Source of the DNA: Pseudomonas rhizophila
GTDB taxonomy: Bacteria > Pseudomonadota > Gammaproteobacteria > Pseudomonadales > Pseudomonadaceae
DNA: 64,000 nucleotides
Assembly: GCF_003033885.1 (NCBI RefSeq)
Contig: NZ_CP024081.1
Location: forward strand, 3,720,554-3,784,553
Direction: 5' to 3'
Shown: positions 35,125 through 44,889 of the stretch, piece by piece
Position numbering within the stretch: position 1 is the stretch's first letter
Layout of the letters: every line of letters starts with the position of its first letter
Translations under genes and position numbers: made by a program
Notes under the pieces: generated by a model
What the model was told of the DNA's origin: nothing
The model's database searches: none
What the model saw: only the letters and a program-made list of their open reading frames with translations

Positions 35125-35955
35125 ATGGATTTGTGGACCGCCTTTCAGGCACTGATTCTTGGCGTGGTAGAAGGCTTGACGGAGTTCCTGCCGATCTCCA
35201 GTACGGGGCACCAGATCATTGTCGCGGACTTGCTCGAGTTCGGCGGCGAGCGCGCGATGGCGTTCAACATCATCATCCAGCTCGGGGCGATCCTCGCGGT
35301 GGTGTGGGAGTTTCGGCGCAAGATCTTCGACGTGGTACTGGGTTTGCGCACCCAGCCCAGCGCTCGTCGGTTTACGGCCAACCTGCTGATTGCCTTCATG
35401 CCCGCTGTGGTATTGGGCGTGTTGTTTGCAGACCTGATCCATGAATACCTGTTCAACCCGATCACGGTGGCCATGGCGTTGGTGCTGGGCGGTTTCGTGA
35501 TGCTCTGGGCCGAGAAGCGCCAGCACACAGTGCACGCCGAAACGGTAGACGACATCACCTGGAAGGATGCACTGAAAGTCGGCTTCGCCCAGTGCCTTGC
35601 GATGATTCCCGGCACCTCCCGCTCAGGTTCGACCATCATCGGTGGCTTGCTGTTCGGGCTGTCGCGCAAGACCGCGACCGAGTTTTCATTCTTCCTGGCG
35701 ATGCCAACCATGGTCGGCGCGGCGGTCTACTCCGGCTATAAATATCGCGAGCTGTTTGTGCCGGCGGATTTTCCGGTGTTCGCCATCGGCTTCGTCACGG
35801 CGTTCATTTTCGCCATGATCGCGGTCAGGGGCTTGTTGCTGTTCATCGCCAGCCACAGTTACGCCGTATTTGCCTGGTACCGGATCGCTTTCGGCCTGTT
35901 GATCCTGGCCACCTGGCAATTCGGTTGGGTGGACTGGACGGCGGCCCAGCCATGA
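35125..35955 (+). CDS. uppP: Undecaprenyl-diphosphatase UppP (BacA)
   Basis: A 276-residue membrane enzyme that removes a phosphate from undecaprenyl diphosphate to regenerate the lipid carrier of cell-wall synthesis; extra copies give bacitracin resistance. Diagnostic motifs are [20 protein letters not shown] (about residues 12-31, with the catalytic E-x-x-[10 protein letters not shown] element) and [21 protein letters not shown] (about 158-178). About eight membrane segments are present. The 270-base gap upstream holds its promoter and that of the chemoreceptor. The stop overlaps the DUF1294 start. Confidence 0.92.
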   Translation: MDLWTAFQALILGVVEGLTEFLPISSTGHQIIVADLLEFGGERAMAFNIIIQLGAILAVVWEFRRKIFDVVLGLRTQPSARRFTANLLIAFMPAVVLGVLFADLIHEYLFNPITVAMALVLGGFVMLWAEKRQHTVHAETVDDITWKDALKVGFAQCLAMIPGTSRSGSTIIGGLLFGLSRKTATEFSFFLAMPTMVGAAVYSGYKYRELFVPADFPVFAIGFVTAFIFAMIAVRGLLLFIASHSYAVFAWYRIAFGLLILATWQFGWVDWTAAQP

Positions 35956-36362
35956 GCCGTCCAGGCCGTGAGCCGGGCCCAGCCGTGCAGAGTTTGCGGC
36001 TCAAGCTCGTGGTATTTGCGCTGGTGTGCGCCTTGCCGCTGCTCGGGTCACTTTTGCTCGGGTTGCGCGCGGTGTCCTGGGTGCCGCTGACGGCCTACGG
36101 GCTCGTCAGCGTGGTGGCGTTTCTGTTGTACTGGAGCGACAAGCGCAAGGCCCGCGCTGACGCCTGGCGCACCCCGGAAAACGTATTGCACGCCGTGGAG
36201 CTGGCCGGGGGCTGGCCCGGGGCGTTGTTGGCTCAGCAAGTGTTTCGCCACAAGACTCGCAAGGTGTCGTTTCAGGTGGTGTTCTGGTTCATCGTGTTGC
36301 TGCACCAGGTGTTCTGGATCGACCAGTTATTCCTGGGCAGTCATCTGCTGATGCTTTTCTGA
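35952..36362 (+). CDS. DUF1294 membrane protein
   Basis: A 136-residue membrane protein of the DUF1294 type ([56 protein letters not shown]), with two N-terminal helices and one C-terminal helix. Many DUF1294 proteins carry an N-terminal cold-shock domain, which is absent here. ATG 35952 overlaps the uppP stop (ATGA). Function unknown; it ends three bases before the convergent YjbR gene. Confidence 0.78.
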   Translation: MSRPGREPGPAVQSLRLKLVVFALVCALPLLGSLLLGLRAVSWVPLTAYGLVSVVAFLLYWSDKRKARADAWRTPENVLHAVELAGGWPGALLAQQVFRHKTRKVSFQVVFWFIVLLHQVFWIDQLFLGSHLLMLF

Positions 36363-36365
36363 GCT

Positions 36366-36719
36366 TCACGACAGCAGCAAACCCACCTGGGTGCGCTTGG
36401 GCAGCTTGCTCACCACCAGTTGGTGGGAGCGCTGCAGCAGGCCACGCAGTTCATCGGCGCCCAGCGGGTAGGGCGTCTGCATGATGACCCACTGAGCCCG
36501 CGCCAGATAGGGCGCCGGGTGGATCCCCGGGCGGTCGCAATGCCCCAGGAACAGATCCTTGTCCACCTTGAACGCCAGTGATTCGCCCCGCAGGTTCTGC
36601 AGGGCGAACATCTTGTTGCCGGCAATGGAAAATACCCGCACGCCGCCCCATTTGTAGTCCTCCCTGGCGCCCGGCAAACCCAGGCAGAACTGCGCGACAT
36701 CCTCTTCGCTCAAGCTCAT
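36366..36719 (-). CDS. MmcQ/YjbR family protein
   Basis: A 117-residue MmcQ/YjbR protein (DVAQFCLGLPGAREDYKWGGVRVFSIAGNKMFALQNL, LAFKVDKDLFLGHCDRPGIHPAPYLARAQWVIM), a family with a DNA-binding-like fold but no established biochemical role. ATG 36719 overlaps the LysR stop by four bases, so it is co-translated with that regulator. Confidence 0.82.
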   Translation of the reverse strand: MSLSEEDVAQFCLGLPGAREDYKWGGVRVFSIAGNKMFALQNLRGESLAFKVDKDLFLGHCDRPGIHPAPYLARAQWVIMQTPYPLGADELRGLLQRSHQLVVSKLPKRTQVGLLLS

Positions 36720-37624
36720 ATTTTTCTATCTCCACAGCCATCGAATGCTTCTACCAAGTGGTCGATCCACGCGCGTACCGCCGGCAGCATGCCGCGTCGA
36801 TGCGGGTAGACTGCCTGCAGCCAGCCGTCCGGCAGCGACCACTCGGGCAACAATTCCACCAGTGTGCCGTCCTGCAGTTCCTCCTCGCAATACATGCTCG
36901 GCAACAAGGTGAAACCCAGGCCGGCGAGGGCGCAGGCGCGGCGCACAATGAAGTCGTCGATGCCTAGCCGGGCTTCCAGGGCCAGTTCGACGGGCTCTGC
37001 GTTGGCCTTGAGCAGACGCAGGTGGACCAGGCGATCGGCATCCAGCGCCCCGAGTATCGGCAGTTTCTTGAGATCCTCCGGGGTATTGATCTGCCGTCCT
37101 GCGACGAACGCCGGGCTGGCGACCATGATCAGCCGCGCCTGACGCAGCCGTCGCGTCATCAGCAGCGGGTCTTCGTCCCCCAGATCGCGCACGCGTAATG
37201 CCACGTCGATGCCTTCGCTCACCAGGTCTACCCGCCGATTGACCAGCATCATTTCCAGCTGCACTTGAGGGAATTTTTCCAGGAAGCTGGCGATCACCCC
37301 GCCCAGCATCTGATGAGCCAAACCCACCGGACTGGAAACCCGCAGGCGCCCGCGCGGCTCAGTGGACATGCTCGCCACGGCTTCATCGGCCATCTCGGCT
37401 TCCAGCAGCATGGCTTGGCAATGGCGCAGATAACGCTCGCCAACGGCCGTGAGCTTCAACTGGCGGGTGGTACGTTGCAGCAGTCGGGCGCCAAGGCGCT
37501 CTTCCAGTTCAGCGATACGTCGTGACAGCCGCGACTTGGGAATACCCAACAGGCGTCCGGCCGCGGCGAAACCACCGGCTTCAACCACTTTGGCGAAGTA
37601 GTACAGATCATTGAGGTCTTGCAT
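36716..37624 (-). CDS. LysR-family regulator, probable regulator of azoR
   Basis: A 302-residue LysR protein of the AaeR/DsdC-like CrgA subgroup (DLNDLYYFAKVVEAGGFAAAGRLLGIPKSRLSRRIAELEERLGARLLQRTTRQLKLT, then GRLRVSSPVGLAHQML). It lies divergent from the azoreductase gene with a 129-base gap containing TCGGCTATTGGCTTCATCGATAG, so it probably controls azoR. Coupled to the YjbR gene downstream. Confidence 0.83.
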   Translation of the reverse strand: MQDLNDLYYFAKVVEAGGFAAAGRLLGIPKSRLSRRIAELEERLGARLLQRTTRQLKLTAVGERYLRHCQAMLLEAEMADEAVASMSTEPRGRLRVSSPVGLAHQMLGGVIASFLEKFPQVQLEMMLVNRRVDLVSEGIDVALRVRDLGDEDPLLMTRRLRQARLIMVASPAFVAGRQINTPEDLKKLPILGALDADRLVHLRLLKANAEPVELALEARLGIDDFIVRRACALAGLGFTLLPSMYCEEELQDGTLVELLPEWSLPDGWLQAVYPHRRGMLPAVRAWIDHLVEAFDGCGDRKI

Positions 37625-37753
37625 ATCGAGTTCTATTGTCCTGTCAGTGGAACGAACTATCGCATTAATACTGACTTATCGGCTATTGGCTTCATCGATA
37701 GGATTGTTCTCAATTGATCGCTTGGTCGCGATCCTCACTTGGAGAGCACTCAT

Positions 37754-38362
37754 ATGAAACTGTTGCACATTGACTCGAGCATCCTGGGCGACAATTCCGC
37801 GTCCCGCCAACTGAGCCGTGACGTGGTTGAGGCCTGGAAAGCTGCCGAAGCGGACGTCGTCGTGACCTACCGCGACCTGGCGGCCGATGCCATCAGCCAC
37901 TTTTCCGCCCAGACCCTGATCGCCGCCGGCACCAGCGCTGAACTGCGCGACGCCGCCCAGAAGCACGAGACTGATCTCAGTGCCTCGACCATGGCCGAAT
38001 TCCTGGCGGCGGACGCGGTGGTCATCGCAGCGCCGATGTATAACTTCACCATTCCGACTCAACTCAAGGCCTGGATCGACCGTATCGCCGTGGCCGGCCA
38101 AACCTTCCGCTACACCGAAGCCGGCCCCGAAGGCCTGTGTGGTGGCAAGAAACTGGTGATCGTCTCCACCTCTGGCGGCCTGCATGCCGGCCAGCCAAGC
38201 GGCGTAGCGCATGAGGAGTATCTGAAGGTCATGTTCGGTTTCCTCGGCATTACCGACATCGAGTTCGTTCGCGCCGAGGGCCTGGCTTACGGTGACGAAA
38301 TGCGCAGCAAAGCCATGAACGAAGCCAAGCTGCAGATCAGCGAGCAATTCGCCGCAGCTTAA
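37754..38362 (+). CDS. azoR: FMN-dependent NADH:quinone oxidoreductase / azoreductase AzoR
   Basis: A 202-residue flavodoxin-fold reductase. It has [17 protein letters not shown] (FMN phosphate loop), [34 protein letters not shown] and STSGGLH, typical of AzoR. The family reduces quinones and azo compounds by two-electron transfer and protects against electrophilic stress. ATG 37754 follows a GGAGAG ribosome site. A hairpin terminator follows directly. Confidence 0.88.
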   Translation: MKLLHIDSSILGDNSASRQLSRDVVEAWKAAEADVVVTYRDLAADAISHFSAQTLIAAGTSAELRDAAQKHETDLSASTMAEFLAADAVVIAAPMYNFTIPTQLKAWIDRIAVAGQTFRYTEAGPEGLCGGKKLVIVSTSGGLHAGQPSGVAHEEYLKVMFGFLGITDIEFVRAEGLAYGDEMRSKAMNEAKLQISEQFAAA

Positions 38363-38371
38363 AGACCGCGC

Positions 38372-38405
38372 AAAAAACACCAGGCCTGGGCGAACCGGCC
38401 TGGTG
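38372..38405 (-). terminator. Shared hairpin terminator between azoR and the MFS gene
   Basis: CACCAGGCC (38378-38386) pairs with GGCCTGGTG (38397-38405). On the minus strand it is followed by six T, favouring the MFS transcript; on the plus strand a weaker GGTTTG follows, so it may also stop azoR transcription. Confidence 0.75.
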
Positions 38406-38422
38406 GGTTTGCACAAGGTCGA

Positions 38423-39616
38423 TCAATAAGCGGCTGTTTCGGTACGGCGCCGCAGCAGTAAAGTCAGCCCCAGTCCGATGATCGACAGCAGTGCCGCACT
38501 GAAAAAGATCGAGGAATACCCCAGATTCAACGCCACCGCGCCCATCAAGGGGCCGGCAATCGCCAGCGCCAGGTCGAAGAACACCGCATAGGCGCTCAGT
38601 CCTGCGCCACGGCTGGTATTCGGGACTTGCTTGATGGCCTCCACACCCAACGCCGGATACACCAGCGACAGCCCGAAACCGGCCAGCCCCGCGCCGATCA
38701 GCGCGAACGCGGTAGAAGGTGCCAGCCACAGCAACACCAGCCCCAGGGTTTCTATACACATGCAGGCAATGGCCGTCCTGAAGCCTCCGAAGCGGGCGAT
38801 GCTGGAAATGAACAACAAGCGCGACAGGATGAAACAGACGCCAAACACCGTCAGGCACCAGGCTGCACCCGTCCAGCCGCGACTGACATAAAACAACGTG
38901 ATGAAGGTGGTGAGCGTACCGTAGCCGATCGACGCCAGGCACAGGCTCGTCCCGTACGGTGCAATACGCCCGAACACCGCCCAAAAGGGCAGGCGCTCGC
39001 CACGAATGACCGGCACCGATGGCTTGTTGCGTATCAACAGCAGCGCCGCGCCGGCCAGCAGCGACAAGGCGATCCCCAGGCTGACAAAGCCCAGCTCACT
39101 GACCATTACCACTCCCAGCGGCGCGCCGATGGCAATGGCCCCATAAGACGCGATGCCGTTCCATGAGATCGAGCGGGCCGTGTGTTCGACCCCCACCTGG
39201 CCCATGCACCAACTGATGGTGCCCACGCCAATCAGGCCCTGAGCCACCCCGAGCAGCAAACGCCCGGCGATCAGGATCAACAGGCTCAGCAGTGGAAAGC
39301 TTTGCAGCAGCGTCGAAAGCAACGTCAGCAAACCACTGAGGACGATCCCGTACAGCCCATAAACGATCGCCCGCTTGGTGCCGATACTGTCCGACAGCCG
39401 CCCGGCCATGGGCCGACTGAGCAGCGTCGCCAGATACTGGGAGCCGATGGTCAGCCCGGCCACCACGGCACTGAAGCCCAACTGTTCGTGGACATAGCCC
39501 GGCAACACGGCAATCGGCAGGCCGATGCAGAGAAAGGCGATGAAGGTATAGAAGACGATGGAGATGATCTGCCAGGTGATCGACAGGGAACTGGGGGTGG
39601 ATGGGTGTGTTGGCAT
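38423..39616 (-). CDS. MFS transporter (YhhS/YfcJ-like)
   Basis: A 397-residue transporter with about 12 membrane segments. The motif MAGRLSDSIGTKRAIVYGL lies between segments 2 and 3, and RLLLGVAQGLIGVGTISWCMG in segment 4. The sequence fits the YhhS/YfcJ-type efflux group. ATG 39616 is preferred over a longer frame. The substrate is unknown; proximity to azoR may hint at export of toxic aromatic compounds, but there is no operon link. Confidence 0.82.
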   Translation of the reverse strand: MPTHPSTPSSLSITWQIISIVFYTFIAFLCIGLPIAVLPGYVHEQLGFSAVVAGLTIGSQYLATLLSRPMAGRLSDSIGTKRAIVYGLYGIVLSGLLTLLSTLLQSFPLLSLLILIAGRLLLGVAQGLIGVGTISWCMGQVGVEHTARSISWNGIASYGAIAIGAPLGVVMVSELGFVSLGIALSLLAGAALLLIRNKPSVPVIRGERLPFWAVFGRIAPYGTSLCLASIGYGTLTTFITLFYVSRGWTGAAWCLTVFGVCFILSRLLFISSIARFGGFRTAIACMCIETLGLVLLWLAPSTAFALIGAGLAGFGLSLVYPALGVEAIKQVPNTSRGAGLSAYAVFFDLALAIAGPLMGAVALNLGYSSIFFSAALLSIIGLGLTLLLRRRTETAAY

Positions 39617-39720
39617 GAGGCTCGTTCGCGGGCAGCGGTAAGAGGGGCTCATCATGGCGCGCGGCGGGAATAAAAGAAAGCAGGCTAACGGTTTGCCCGG
39701 GTGGTGATAGTGCCGACGCT

Positions 39721-39801
39721 ATCGCGAGCAGGCTCGCTCCCACACTGGCCGCAGGGCTTGGAAGAACATCGGTTCCTTGTGGGAGCGAGCCTGCTCGCGA
39801 T
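39721..39801. repeat. REPIN, CGCGAGCAGGCTCGCTCCCACA family
   Basis: Two inverted copies of ATCGCGAGCAGGCTCGCTCC flank a 30-40 base centre. It lies in the 338-base gap between the MFS start (39616) and the ABC-F stop (39955), together with a lone half element and a terminator; nothing else is evident there. Confidence 0.85.
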
Positions 39802-39841
39802 GACGGTAGGTCGGCCAATACCAAGTCGACTGAAACGGCCA

Positions 39842-39867
39842 AATCGCAAGCAAGCTGTGCTCCCACA
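39842..39867. repeat. Degenerate single REP of the same family
   Basis: AATCGCAAGCAAGCTGTGCTCCCACA is one diverged arm of the CGCGAGCAGGCTCGCTCCCACA repeat, without a partner, 40 bases after the complete REPIN. Confidence 0.7.
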
Positions 39868-39883
39868 AGCGGTTCTACCTTGA

Positions 39884-39918
39884 AAACAAAAAGCCCCGTC
39901 ACAACGGACAGGGCTTTT
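39884..39918 (-). terminator. Rho-independent terminator of the ABC-F gene
   Basis: On the minus strand, AAGCCCTGTC pairs with GACGGGGCTT (one mismatch) and is followed by TTTTTGTTTT. It lies about 40 bases past the stop at 39955. Confidence 0.8.
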
Positions 39919-39954
39919 CACTTGCAGCTTGAAGCTTACAACTCGACGCTGCTC

Positions 39955-41544
39955 TTAAATCAGCACACCCTGGCTGCGCAGGTAATCGTCATAGGTGCCG
40001 CTGAAGTCGATCACGCCATCGGCGCTCAACTCGATGATGCGGGTGGCCAGGGACGATACGAACTCACGGTCGTGGCTGACGAAGATCAGCGTGCCCGGGT
40101 AGTTTTCCAGCGCCAGGTTCAGCGCCTCGATGGATTCCATGTCCAAGTGGTTGGTCGGTTCGTCCATCACCAGCACGTTCGGCTTTTGCAGGATCAGCTT
40201 GCCGAACAGCATGCGACCCTGTTCACCACCGGAAATGACTTTGACCGACTTGAGGATCTCGTCGTTGGAAAACAGCATGCGGCCCAAGGTGCCACGAACC
40301 AGTTGTTCGCCGCCCTGGGTCCACTGGCCCATCCAGTCGAACAGGTTGACGTCGTCTTCGAAGTCGTGGGCGTGGTCCTGGGCGTAGTAACCCAGTTCCG
40401 CGGCGTCGGTCCATTTCACAGTACCGGCGTCCGGCTCCAGTTCATTGACCAGGGTGCGCAGCAACGTGGTCTTGCCGATGCCGTTCGGGCCAATGATCGC
40501 CACGCGCTCGCCGGCTTCGACGGTGAAGCTGAAGTCCTTGAACAACGGCTTGCCGTCAAACCCTTTGGCCATGCCTTCGACAATGACCGCCTGACGGTGC
40601 AGCTTCTTGGTCTGTTCGAAGCGAATGAACGGGCTGACACGGCTCGATGGCTTGACCTCGGCCAATTGGATCTTGTCGATCTGCTTGGCACGGGAGGTGG
40701 CTTGCTTGGCCTTCGAGGCGTTGGCCGAGAAGCGGCTGACGAACGATTGCAGTTCGGAAATTTGCGCTTTCTTCTTGGCGTTGTCCGACAGCAGTTGCTC
40801 GCGGGACTGGGTCGCCACGGTCATGTACTCGTCGTAGTTGCCCGGGAACAGGCGCAGCTCGCCGTAGTCCAGGTCCGCCATGTGGGTGCAGACACTGTTC
40901 AGGAAGTGACGGTCGTGGGAGATGATGATCATCAGGCTCGAACGCTGGGTCAGCACGTTTTCCAGCCAGCGGATGGTGTTGATATCCAGGTGGTTGGTCG
41001 GTTCGTCCAGCAGCAGCACTTCTGGGTCGGAGAACAACGCCTGGGCCAGCAGTACCCGCAGTTTCCAGCCGGGCGACACTTCGCTCATCGGGCCGAAATG
41101 CTGCTCGATGCCAATTCCCAGGCCCAGCAGCAGTTCACCGGCACGGGACTCGGCAGTGTAGCCGTCCATTTCGGCGAATTCGGTTTCCAGCTCGGCCACG
41201 GCCATGCCGTCTTCTTCGGTCATTTCCGGCAGCGAATAGATGCGGTCGCGCTCGGCCTTGACCTTCCACAACTCTTCGTGGCCCATGATCACGGTGTCGA
41301 TCACGGTGAATTCTTCGTAGGCGAACTGGTCCTGGCGCAATTTACCCAGGCGCACGTTCGGCTCAAGCATGACCTGGCCGCCGGACGGTTCGAGGTCGCC
41401 GCCGAGGATCTTCATGAAGGTCGACTTGCCGCAACCGTTGGCGCCAATCAGACCGTAGCGGTTACCCGCGCCGAACTTGACAGAGACGTTTTCGAACAGT
41501 GGCTTGGCGCCGAACTGCATCGTGATGTTAGCTGTAGAGATCAA
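39955..41544 (-). CDS. ybiT: ABC-F family ATPase, YbiT-like
   Basis: A 529-residue protein with two ABC domains and no membrane segments. Walker A motifs are GANGCGKST (about residues 35-43) and GPNGIGKTT (about 352-360); ABC signatures are [16 protein letters not shown] and [16 protein letters not shown]; Walker B motifs are [11 protein letters not shown] and [10 protein letters not shown]. Between them is the basic ABC-F linker ([19 protein letters not shown]). The first signature is divergent (SPGWK instead of SGGQ), as in YbiT. ABC-F proteins bind the ribosomal E site and modulate translation. Confidence 0.88.
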   Translation of the reverse strand: MISTANITMQFGAKPLFENVSVKFGAGNRYGLIGANGCGKSTFMKILGGDLEPSGGQVMLEPNVRLGKLRQDQFAYEEFTVIDTVIMGHEELWKVKAERDRIYSLPEMTEEDGMAVAELETEFAEMDGYTAESRAGELLLGLGIGIEQHFGPMSEVSPGWKLRVLLAQALFSDPEVLLLDEPTNHLDINTIRWLENVLTQRSSLMIIISHDRHFLNSVCTHMADLDYGELRLFPGNYDEYMTVATQSREQLLSDNAKKKAQISELQSFVSRFSANASKAKQATSRAKQIDKIQLAEVKPSSRVSPFIRFEQTKKLHRQAVIVEGMAKGFDGKPLFKDFSFTVEAGERVAIIGPNGIGKTTLLRTLVNELEPDAGTVKWTDAAELGYYAQDHAHDFEDDVNLFDWMGQWTQGGEQLVRGTLGRMLFSNDEILKSVKVISGGEQGRMLFGKLILQKPNVLVMDEPTNHLDMESIEALNLALENYPGTLIFVSHDREFVSSLATRIIELSADGVIDFSGTYDDYLRSQGVLI

Positions 41545-41947
41545 AGGTTTATCCTGCGGAACATTCAGAGTAGCTAAGGGTGCGGCAGTACCTGTTCAGT
41601 ACCTGTTTGCGCAGGTCCCGACCGCGCGAAAGCTTCGCGGTCGCAAGCGCAAGGGTCCATCCGGCATAAGAGGACAGCAGCATACGGAGCGCTTGACCCA
41701 AATAGACGTACGCCGAAGCCGGAATCCGGTATCGGCCAAAAAGGGGGCGCGTAATGTTTGGCGGCAATTGTACTGATCTGGCCGCGTTAACGATAGGGTG
41801 TAACCCAGGCAAGACAGTTTTTCACAACGCAGGGATAACCTTTGGTTACGAGTTGTGGCTAAATTGCCGTCTCACTTACGCCATTCCCCACGCTGTTCGG
41901 CTGTGCGGGAAGTGGCAGCCTGTCCACTTTTGATGTGTGCGGATACT
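41545..41947. other. 403-base divergent intergenic region between the ABC-F gene and lpxO
   Basis: It contains the promoters of both genes and a short hairpin, GACCGCGCGAAAGCTTCGCGGTC (stem about 41619-41641). An 87-codon minus-strand frame (41549-41812) covers part of it but has no recognisable domain, so I do not call a gene. Confidence 0.5.
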
Positions 41948-42847
41948 GTGAAACTCATCATTGCCGCGATCTATCTTCTCTCTATCGGTTATGTGCACCT
42001 GCGCGGGCGCGTTCGGCACAAGCTCGGACGCCAGTTGAGCGACCACTCGTCCTTCCTTGCGCCGATCAACTGCCTGCTTTACCTATGCTCGAAACTGCCC
42101 AACAAGCCTTTCCTGAACCCGGCGCAGTTTCCCGACCTGAGCCCGTTGCAGGCCCATTGGCAGGAGATCCGTGCCGAAGGCCTGAATTTGCTGCGAGCGG
42201 GGGAGATCAAGCGTTCCAACCAGTACGACGATGTGGGCTTCAATTCGTTCTTCAAGACCGGCTGGAAGCGTTTCTACCTGAAGTGGTACGCCGACAGTCA
42301 TCCCTCGGCCATGAAGCTGTGTCCGCGCACCACTGAACTGGTGCAGAGCATCGGTTCAATCAAGGCGGCGATGTTCGCCGAACTGCCACCGGGCTCCAAG
42401 CTGGTTCGTCATCGCGACCCGTATGCCGGGTCCTACCGGTATCACCTGGGTCTGGAAACGCCCAACGATGCCGGCTGCTACATCAATGTCGATGGTGAGC
42501 ATTACCATTGGCGTGATGGCGAGGCGGTGATATTCGACGAGACGTTCATTCATTACGCCCAGAACACCACGCCTCACAATCGCATCATTCTCTTTTGCGA
42601 CGTGGAACGCCCCATGAGATTTCGCTGGGCCAGTGCCTTCAACCGCTGGTTCAGCCGCACCGTGATGGCGGCCGCCGGAGCGCCCAATGACGCCGGAGAC
42701 AAAACCGGCGGCCTGAACCGGGCGTTTTCCAGGCTTTACAGGATTCGCCTGCAAGGCAAGGCGCTGAAGAAGCGCAACCGCAAGCTGTATTACTTGCAGA
42801 AGTGGGCGTTCTTCGGCGGTCTGCTGGCGGTCTTCATCTGGATATGA
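41948..42847 (+). CDS. lpxO: Lipid A 2-hydroxylase LpxO-type Fe(II)/2-oxoglutarate dioxygenase
   Basis: A 299-residue aspartyl/asparaginyl beta-hydroxylase-family protein with an N-terminal membrane anchor (KLIIAAIYLLSIGYVHLRG) and a C-terminal hydrophobic tail (WAFFGGLLAVFIWI). The dioxygenase core contains GSKLVRHRDPYAGSYRYHLGLETP (His and Arg ligand region) and DGEAVIFDETFIHYAQN (second His). LpxO hydroxylates the 2-position of secondary acyl chains of lipid A. The start is GTG 41948, which gives the standard LpxO N-terminus; the upstream frame would add 31 unrelated residues. Confidence 0.87.
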   Translation: MKLIIAAIYLLSIGYVHLRGRVRHKLGRQLSDHSSFLAPINCLLYLCSKLPNKPFLNPAQFPDLSPLQAHWQEIRAEGLNLLRAGEIKRSNQYDDVGFNSFFKTGWKRFYLKWYADSHPSAMKLCPRTTELVQSIGSIKAAMFAELPPGSKLVRHRDPYAGSYRYHLGLETPNDAGCYINVDGEHYHWRDGEAVIFDETFIHYAQNTTPHNRIILFCDVERPMRFRWASAFNRWFSRTVMAAAGAPNDAGDKTGGLNRAFSRLYRIRLQGKALKKRNRKLYYLQKWAFFGGLLAVFIWI

Positions 42848-42870
42848 GCGGGTGACTCTCCGTACCTGCG

Positions 42871-44856
42871 TCATTCCCCAGGTTTTTGCGCATCCAGTTG
42901 CTCCCACATCCTGGCCGTGATTCGCTGGCGATGGTTGTACCCCTCCCAAGGATCGGCGCCCAGGTTTCTGGCCCGTTCCAGGGCCGTATAGATGTCCCAC
43001 TGCTGGGCGTTACGCAGACCGTCAAGCTCGGCCCGGGCAATCGGCACGGATACCGGCAGACCTGGCCGAGCGCGCACGGAATAGGCGCTGACGGTGCTGG
43101 CGCCCCGGGCGTTACGCAGGTAGTCGACAAATATCTTCCCGACACGATTCTTCGGCCCCATGGTCGCGGTGATCCGCTGCGGCATCTGCCGGGTCATGAA
43201 CAGGGAGATGGCCTTGGCGAAAGCCTTGGTAATGTCCCAGCCTTCACTGCGCGCCAGCGGCACGATGACATGCATGCCTTTGCCTCCGCTGGTTTTGAGG
43301 AAGGCCTGCAAACCCAGTTCGTCGAGCACCGAGAGGGTCAGGCGAGTCGCCTCGATCATCGCGCTCCAGGGCAGCGACGGGTCGGGGTCCAGATCAAGAA
43401 CGAACAGGTCCGGCGTCTCGATCCGATCATGCGTGGCGGCCCATGTGTGCAACTCCACCGTGCCCATCTGGGCCGCGCTGACCAGCGACTGCCCACTGTC
43501 GATTTCCATCAGCGCGGCATGCCCGGGATCCAGTCGCGGATCCAGCTGTTTGATGTGGGGAATGTCCAGGCGATCGGCGTGTTTCTGAAAGAACTGCTCT
43601 TCGCCGATTCCCTCTGGCGCCCTGAGCAGGGCAACCGGGCGCTGCTTCAGGTGCGGCAGAATCCAGGGAGCGATGTCTTCGTAGTACTGCGCCAGTTCGA
43701 CTTTCTGCACGCCGCTGACACTGTCGATGACGCGTTCAGGGTGGGAAATCTCCACCCCTGAGACCTGTACGCTACGGGCTTTGCCGCGAGGCGTGGTTTT
43801 GGCGGGCAGGGGTTTTATCGGAACTGGCTGCTGACGCACAACCTTGCTTGCCGGTATGTCGTTCTGTAGATCCAGGAACACCGCCTGGCGCACCAGGCCG
43901 TCGCGGGTCCAATCAGCGAACTCGACTTCACAGACCTCGGTTGGCTCTACCCAATGCACGCCGCGGCTTTGCGCGCTGCTGACCGGTGCGACCAGTGGCG
44001 AATCGTCCCGCTCCAGGCTACAGAGTTGCTCGTGCAGTTGTTTGAGCCGGGCTTGTGCGAACCCTGTGCCGACACGGCCGGCATACATCAATCCCTTGGG
44101 CCCGTTGACCGCCAGCAACAGTGCACCGAAACCATTGCGCCGACCTTTGGGGCGGGTGAAGCCGACGATCACGAACGGCTGGCGCAGACGGCACTTGAGT
44201 TTGATCCAGTCGGCGCTGCGGCGCGATACATAGGGGCTGCCCAGGCGTTTGCCGATCACGCCATCGAGTGCGAGGGCGTTGGCACTTTCAAAAATGTCGT
44301 GCTGGTTGGCGGAAAACGACTCAGAGAAGCGCAGGCGCTTGCTGGCATTGTTCTTCAGCGCCTTCTTGAGGGCTGCCCGGCGTTTTTCAACCGGCGCCTG
44401 GCGCAGATCGACGCCATTTAAAAAAGGCGCATCAAACAGGACGTATACCAGGTCTACCGTGCGGCCAATCTCGAACGACTGTCGCAGGGCCACAAAGTCA
44501 GAGTGGCCGTCGTTATCGAGCGAAACGAGGCCGCCGTCGAGCCAGCTGTCACCCAGATTCAGCTCAGACAACGCATCGGCGTGCAATTGCAGTCGGTCGG
44601 TCCAGTCCTGTTGATTGCGGCTGAGCAATCGCACTTGACCCGCTTCAATGCGGGCCATCAGTCGATAGCCATCGAACTGGACTTCATAACGCCATTCACC
44701 GGCCGGGGGCTGCTCAACGGGGGTGGCGCGTTGCGGCAACAAGCGCTCGGGAAGGGCACTGCTACCGGTCTGGCTCTGCCGGGTGCGCTTGCGGCTGTGC
44801 TTCTGCTCCGGCTCGGCACCGGACAAACGGGCGTATTCACTCTCGGCCTTGGCCAT
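42871..44856 (-). CDS. ligD: LigD-type NHEJ protein with intact polymerase domain, degenerate ligase domain and no phosphoesterase
   Basis: A 661-residue LigD; Pseudomonas LigD is usually about 820-870 residues with phosphoesterase-ligase-polymerase domains. Here the first 35 residues (MAKAESEYARLSGAEPE, then a basic linker) look like the two ends of a deleted phosphoesterase domain. The ligase part (about 36-345) reads YEVQFDGYR, so Gln60 replaces the AMP-accepting Lys of KxDG; Gly109 replaces the Glu of LDGE, and motif IV is DGVIGKR. The polymerase domain (about 363-655) keeps DLD (488-490), SGGKGMHV and IFVDYLRN. It lies 33 bases after ku on the same strand. A second complete LigD may exist elsewhere. 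Confidence 0.87.
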   Translation of the reverse strand: MAKAESEYARLSGAEPEQKHSRKRTRQSQTGSSALPERLLPQRATPVEQPPAGEWRYEVQFDGYRLMARIEAGQVRLLSRNQQDWTDRLQLHADALSELNLGDSWLDGGLVSLDNDGHSDFVALRQSFEIGRTVDLVYVLFDAPFLNGVDLRQAPVEKRRAALKKALKNNASKRLRFSESFSANQHDIFESANALALDGVIGKRLGSPYVSRRSADWIKLKCRLRQPFVIVGFTRPKGRRNGFGALLLAVNGPKGLMYAGRVGTGFAQARLKQLHEQLCSLERDDSPLVAPVSSAQSRGVHWVEPTEVCEVEFADWTRDGLVRQAVFLDLQNDIPASKVVRQQPVPIKPLPAKTTPRGKARSVQVSGVEISHPERVIDSVSGVQKVELAQYYEDIAPWILPHLKQRPVALLRAPEGIGEEQFFQKHADRLDIPHIKQLDPRLDPGHAALMEIDSGQSLVSAAQMGTVELHTWAATHDRIETPDLFVLDLDPDPSLPWSAMIEATRLTLSVLDELGLQAFLKTSGGKGMHVIVPLARSEGWDITKAFAKAISLFMTRQMPQRITATMGPKNRVGKIFVDYLRNARGASTVSAYSVRARPGLPVSVPIARAELDGLRNAQQWDIYTALERARNLGADPWEGYNHRQRITARMWEQLDAQKPGE

Positions 44857-44889
44857 GACGGATTCCCTTGTATTGCTGGCGCCCGGGGA

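Noticed and set aside
39880..41577. 565-codon plus-strand frame opposite the ABC-F gene
   Set aside because: Antisense shadow of a gene with all ABC motifs; it also begins inside the terminator.
41549..41812. 87-codon minus-strand frame upstream of the ABC-F gene
   Set aside because: No domain and no clear ribosome site, and it covers a promoter-like divergent region.
44857..44889. LigD phosphoesterase domain hidden upstream by a frameshift
   Set aside because: Only 33 bases separate ligD from the ku stop, so there is no room for a domain of about 200 residues; an internal deletion explains the N-terminus better.
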